The notes beneath the pieces are model-generated. The model saw only the letters and a list, made by a program, of their open reading frames with translations. It was not told where the DNA came from and made no database searches. Made by a program: the position numbers and the translations under genes. From Salipaludibacillus keqinensis (GTDB lineage Bacteria > Bacillota > Bacilli > Bacillales > Salisediminibacteriaceae): DNA of 64,000 nt. Position 1 is the first letter of the stretch; each line of letters opens with the position of its first letter. The stretch covers positions 186,001-250,000 of the forward strand of contig NZ_PDOD01000006.1 of assembly GCF_003226325.1 (NCBI RefSeq). Reading direction: 5' to 3'. Of this stretch, positions 63,517 to 64,000 are shown one piece after another.

Positions 63517-63599
63517 TTGTCCACAGGTGGATAACTTGCCACCATTGGGCTTTTCATTAGTTATCCACATATTCACAAGCATTACTACGAGTACTTCTA
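63517..63599. other. oriC, unwinding region between dnaA and dnaN
   Basis: DnaA boxes at 63517-63525 (TTGTCCACA), 63526-63534 (GGTGGATAA) and a perfect TTATCCACA at 63561-63569. Then 63582-63599 reads TTACTACGAGTACTTCTA, a series of NTA-type trinucleotides like the DnaA-trio, followed by an A+T-rich tract to about 63650. This corresponds to incC and the duplex unwinding element of Bacillus. Confidence 0.85.
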
Positions 63600-63690
63600 T
63601 ATTTTTAGTACTAAAAAAAGATATATAAATAGACTATTAACACTGAACAAACATTCAAATTCATTTGTCAGGAAAGAGAGGAAAATAACT

Positions 63691-64000
63691 ATGAAATTCA
63701 CGATTCAACGCGATCGATTTGTACAAAGTGTCCAACATGTTTCCAAAGCTATTTCTTCGAGAACGACGATTCCGATTTTAACGGGGATAAAAATTGAAGC
63801 AAGCGAAGAAGGAGTCACGTTAACAGGGAGTGATTCTGATATTTCAATTGAATCCTTTATTCCCACTGAAGATGGTGACCATCAACTTGTTGAATTAGAA
63901 CAAGAAGGATCCATTGTTCTACAAGCACGTTTTTTTGGTGATATCGTAAAAAAACTTCCTGAAGATACGATTGAAATCATGGTTTCTAACCAATTTGTTA
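63691..64000 (+). CDS. dnaN: DNA polymerase III beta clamp, 5' part (cut by the window edge)
   Basis: The first 103 codons of the sliding clamp, MKFTIQRDRFVQSVQHVSKA then SRTTIPILTGIKIEASEEGVTLTGSDSDISIE. The whole protein would be about 380 residues. GAGAGGA precedes the ATG. It lies 217 bases past dnaA and is normally co-transcribed with it. The gene continues beyond position 64000. Confidence 0.97.
   Translation, partial: MKFTIQRDRFVQSVQHVSKAISSRTTIPILTGIKIEASEEGVTLTGSDSDISIESFIPTEDGDHQLVELEQEGSIVLQARFFGDIVKKLPEDTIEIMVSNQFV

Overview
The window looks like the origin-proximal chromosome of a low-G+C, spore-forming member of the Bacillaceae. The evidence is the canonical Bacillus order dnaN-dnaA-rpmH-rnpA-yidD-spoIIIJ-jag-mnmE-mnmG-rsmG-noc-soj-spo0J, the yycFGHIJ-htrA-rlmH cluster, and the sporulation genes yyaC, spo0J and spoIIIJ. 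Many proteins are rich in Asp and Glu (YycH, YycI, HtrA, the two nucleotidases, MetQ), which suggests a salt- or alkali-adapted species; this is inference and I cannot name the genus. No prophage, insertion sequence, CRISPR array, toxin-antitoxin or defence system was seen.

Layout. 1-20 kb is the accessory part: a small [2Fe-2S] protein, T-box-controlled argS, a GntP permease, an unusual serine peptidase, a D-aminoacylase, a GNAT acetyltransferase, the DesKR thermosensor with its desaturase, a remnant of an FMN-dependent 2-hydroxyacid oxidase, a SAM-riboswitch-controlled methionine importer (metQNP), and a probable methionine-salvage group (omega-amidase, 2-oxoacid reductase, aminotransferase). 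20-36 kb is core: rlmH, htrA, the WalKR regulon operon, a six-tRNA operon, purA, a DoxX protein, the replicative helicase, rplI, gdpP and yybS. 36-43 kb holds a small unknown gene, two divergent secreted 5'-nucleotidase-type enzymes, a patch of degenerate repeats and a YibE/F membrane protein. 43-64 kb is core again: rpsF-ssb-rpsR, ychF, parAB/noc, tRNA modification genes, membrane insertion genes, and the bipartite oriC around dnaA.

Genes work together as follows. Nearly every gene from rpmH leftwards is on the minus strand, co-directional with the leftward fork leaving oriC at about 61.6-63.6 kb. The exceptions are the ferredoxin-like gene, the peptidase, mtnE, the DUF421 gene, the second nucleotidase and yyaC. 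DnaA control appears at oriC and also at two satellite clusters of DnaA boxes (rlmH-htrA and jag-mnmE). ParB/Spo0J has two parS sites in the window, one inside its own gene and one beside noc. Sulfur metabolism is grouped at 11.5-17.8 kb. Nutrient control is visible as a T-box (argS), an S-box (metQNP), probable PurBoxes (purA), a consensus cre site (second nucleotidase) and a likely DesR operator (des).

I found no clearly new multi-gene system. The best leads are the DnaA-box satellites, the methionine-salvage grouping, the divergent nucleotidase pair with its long control region, a 51-52 bp degenerate tandem repeat, a pair of short dispersed repeats, and several unexplained palindromic operators.
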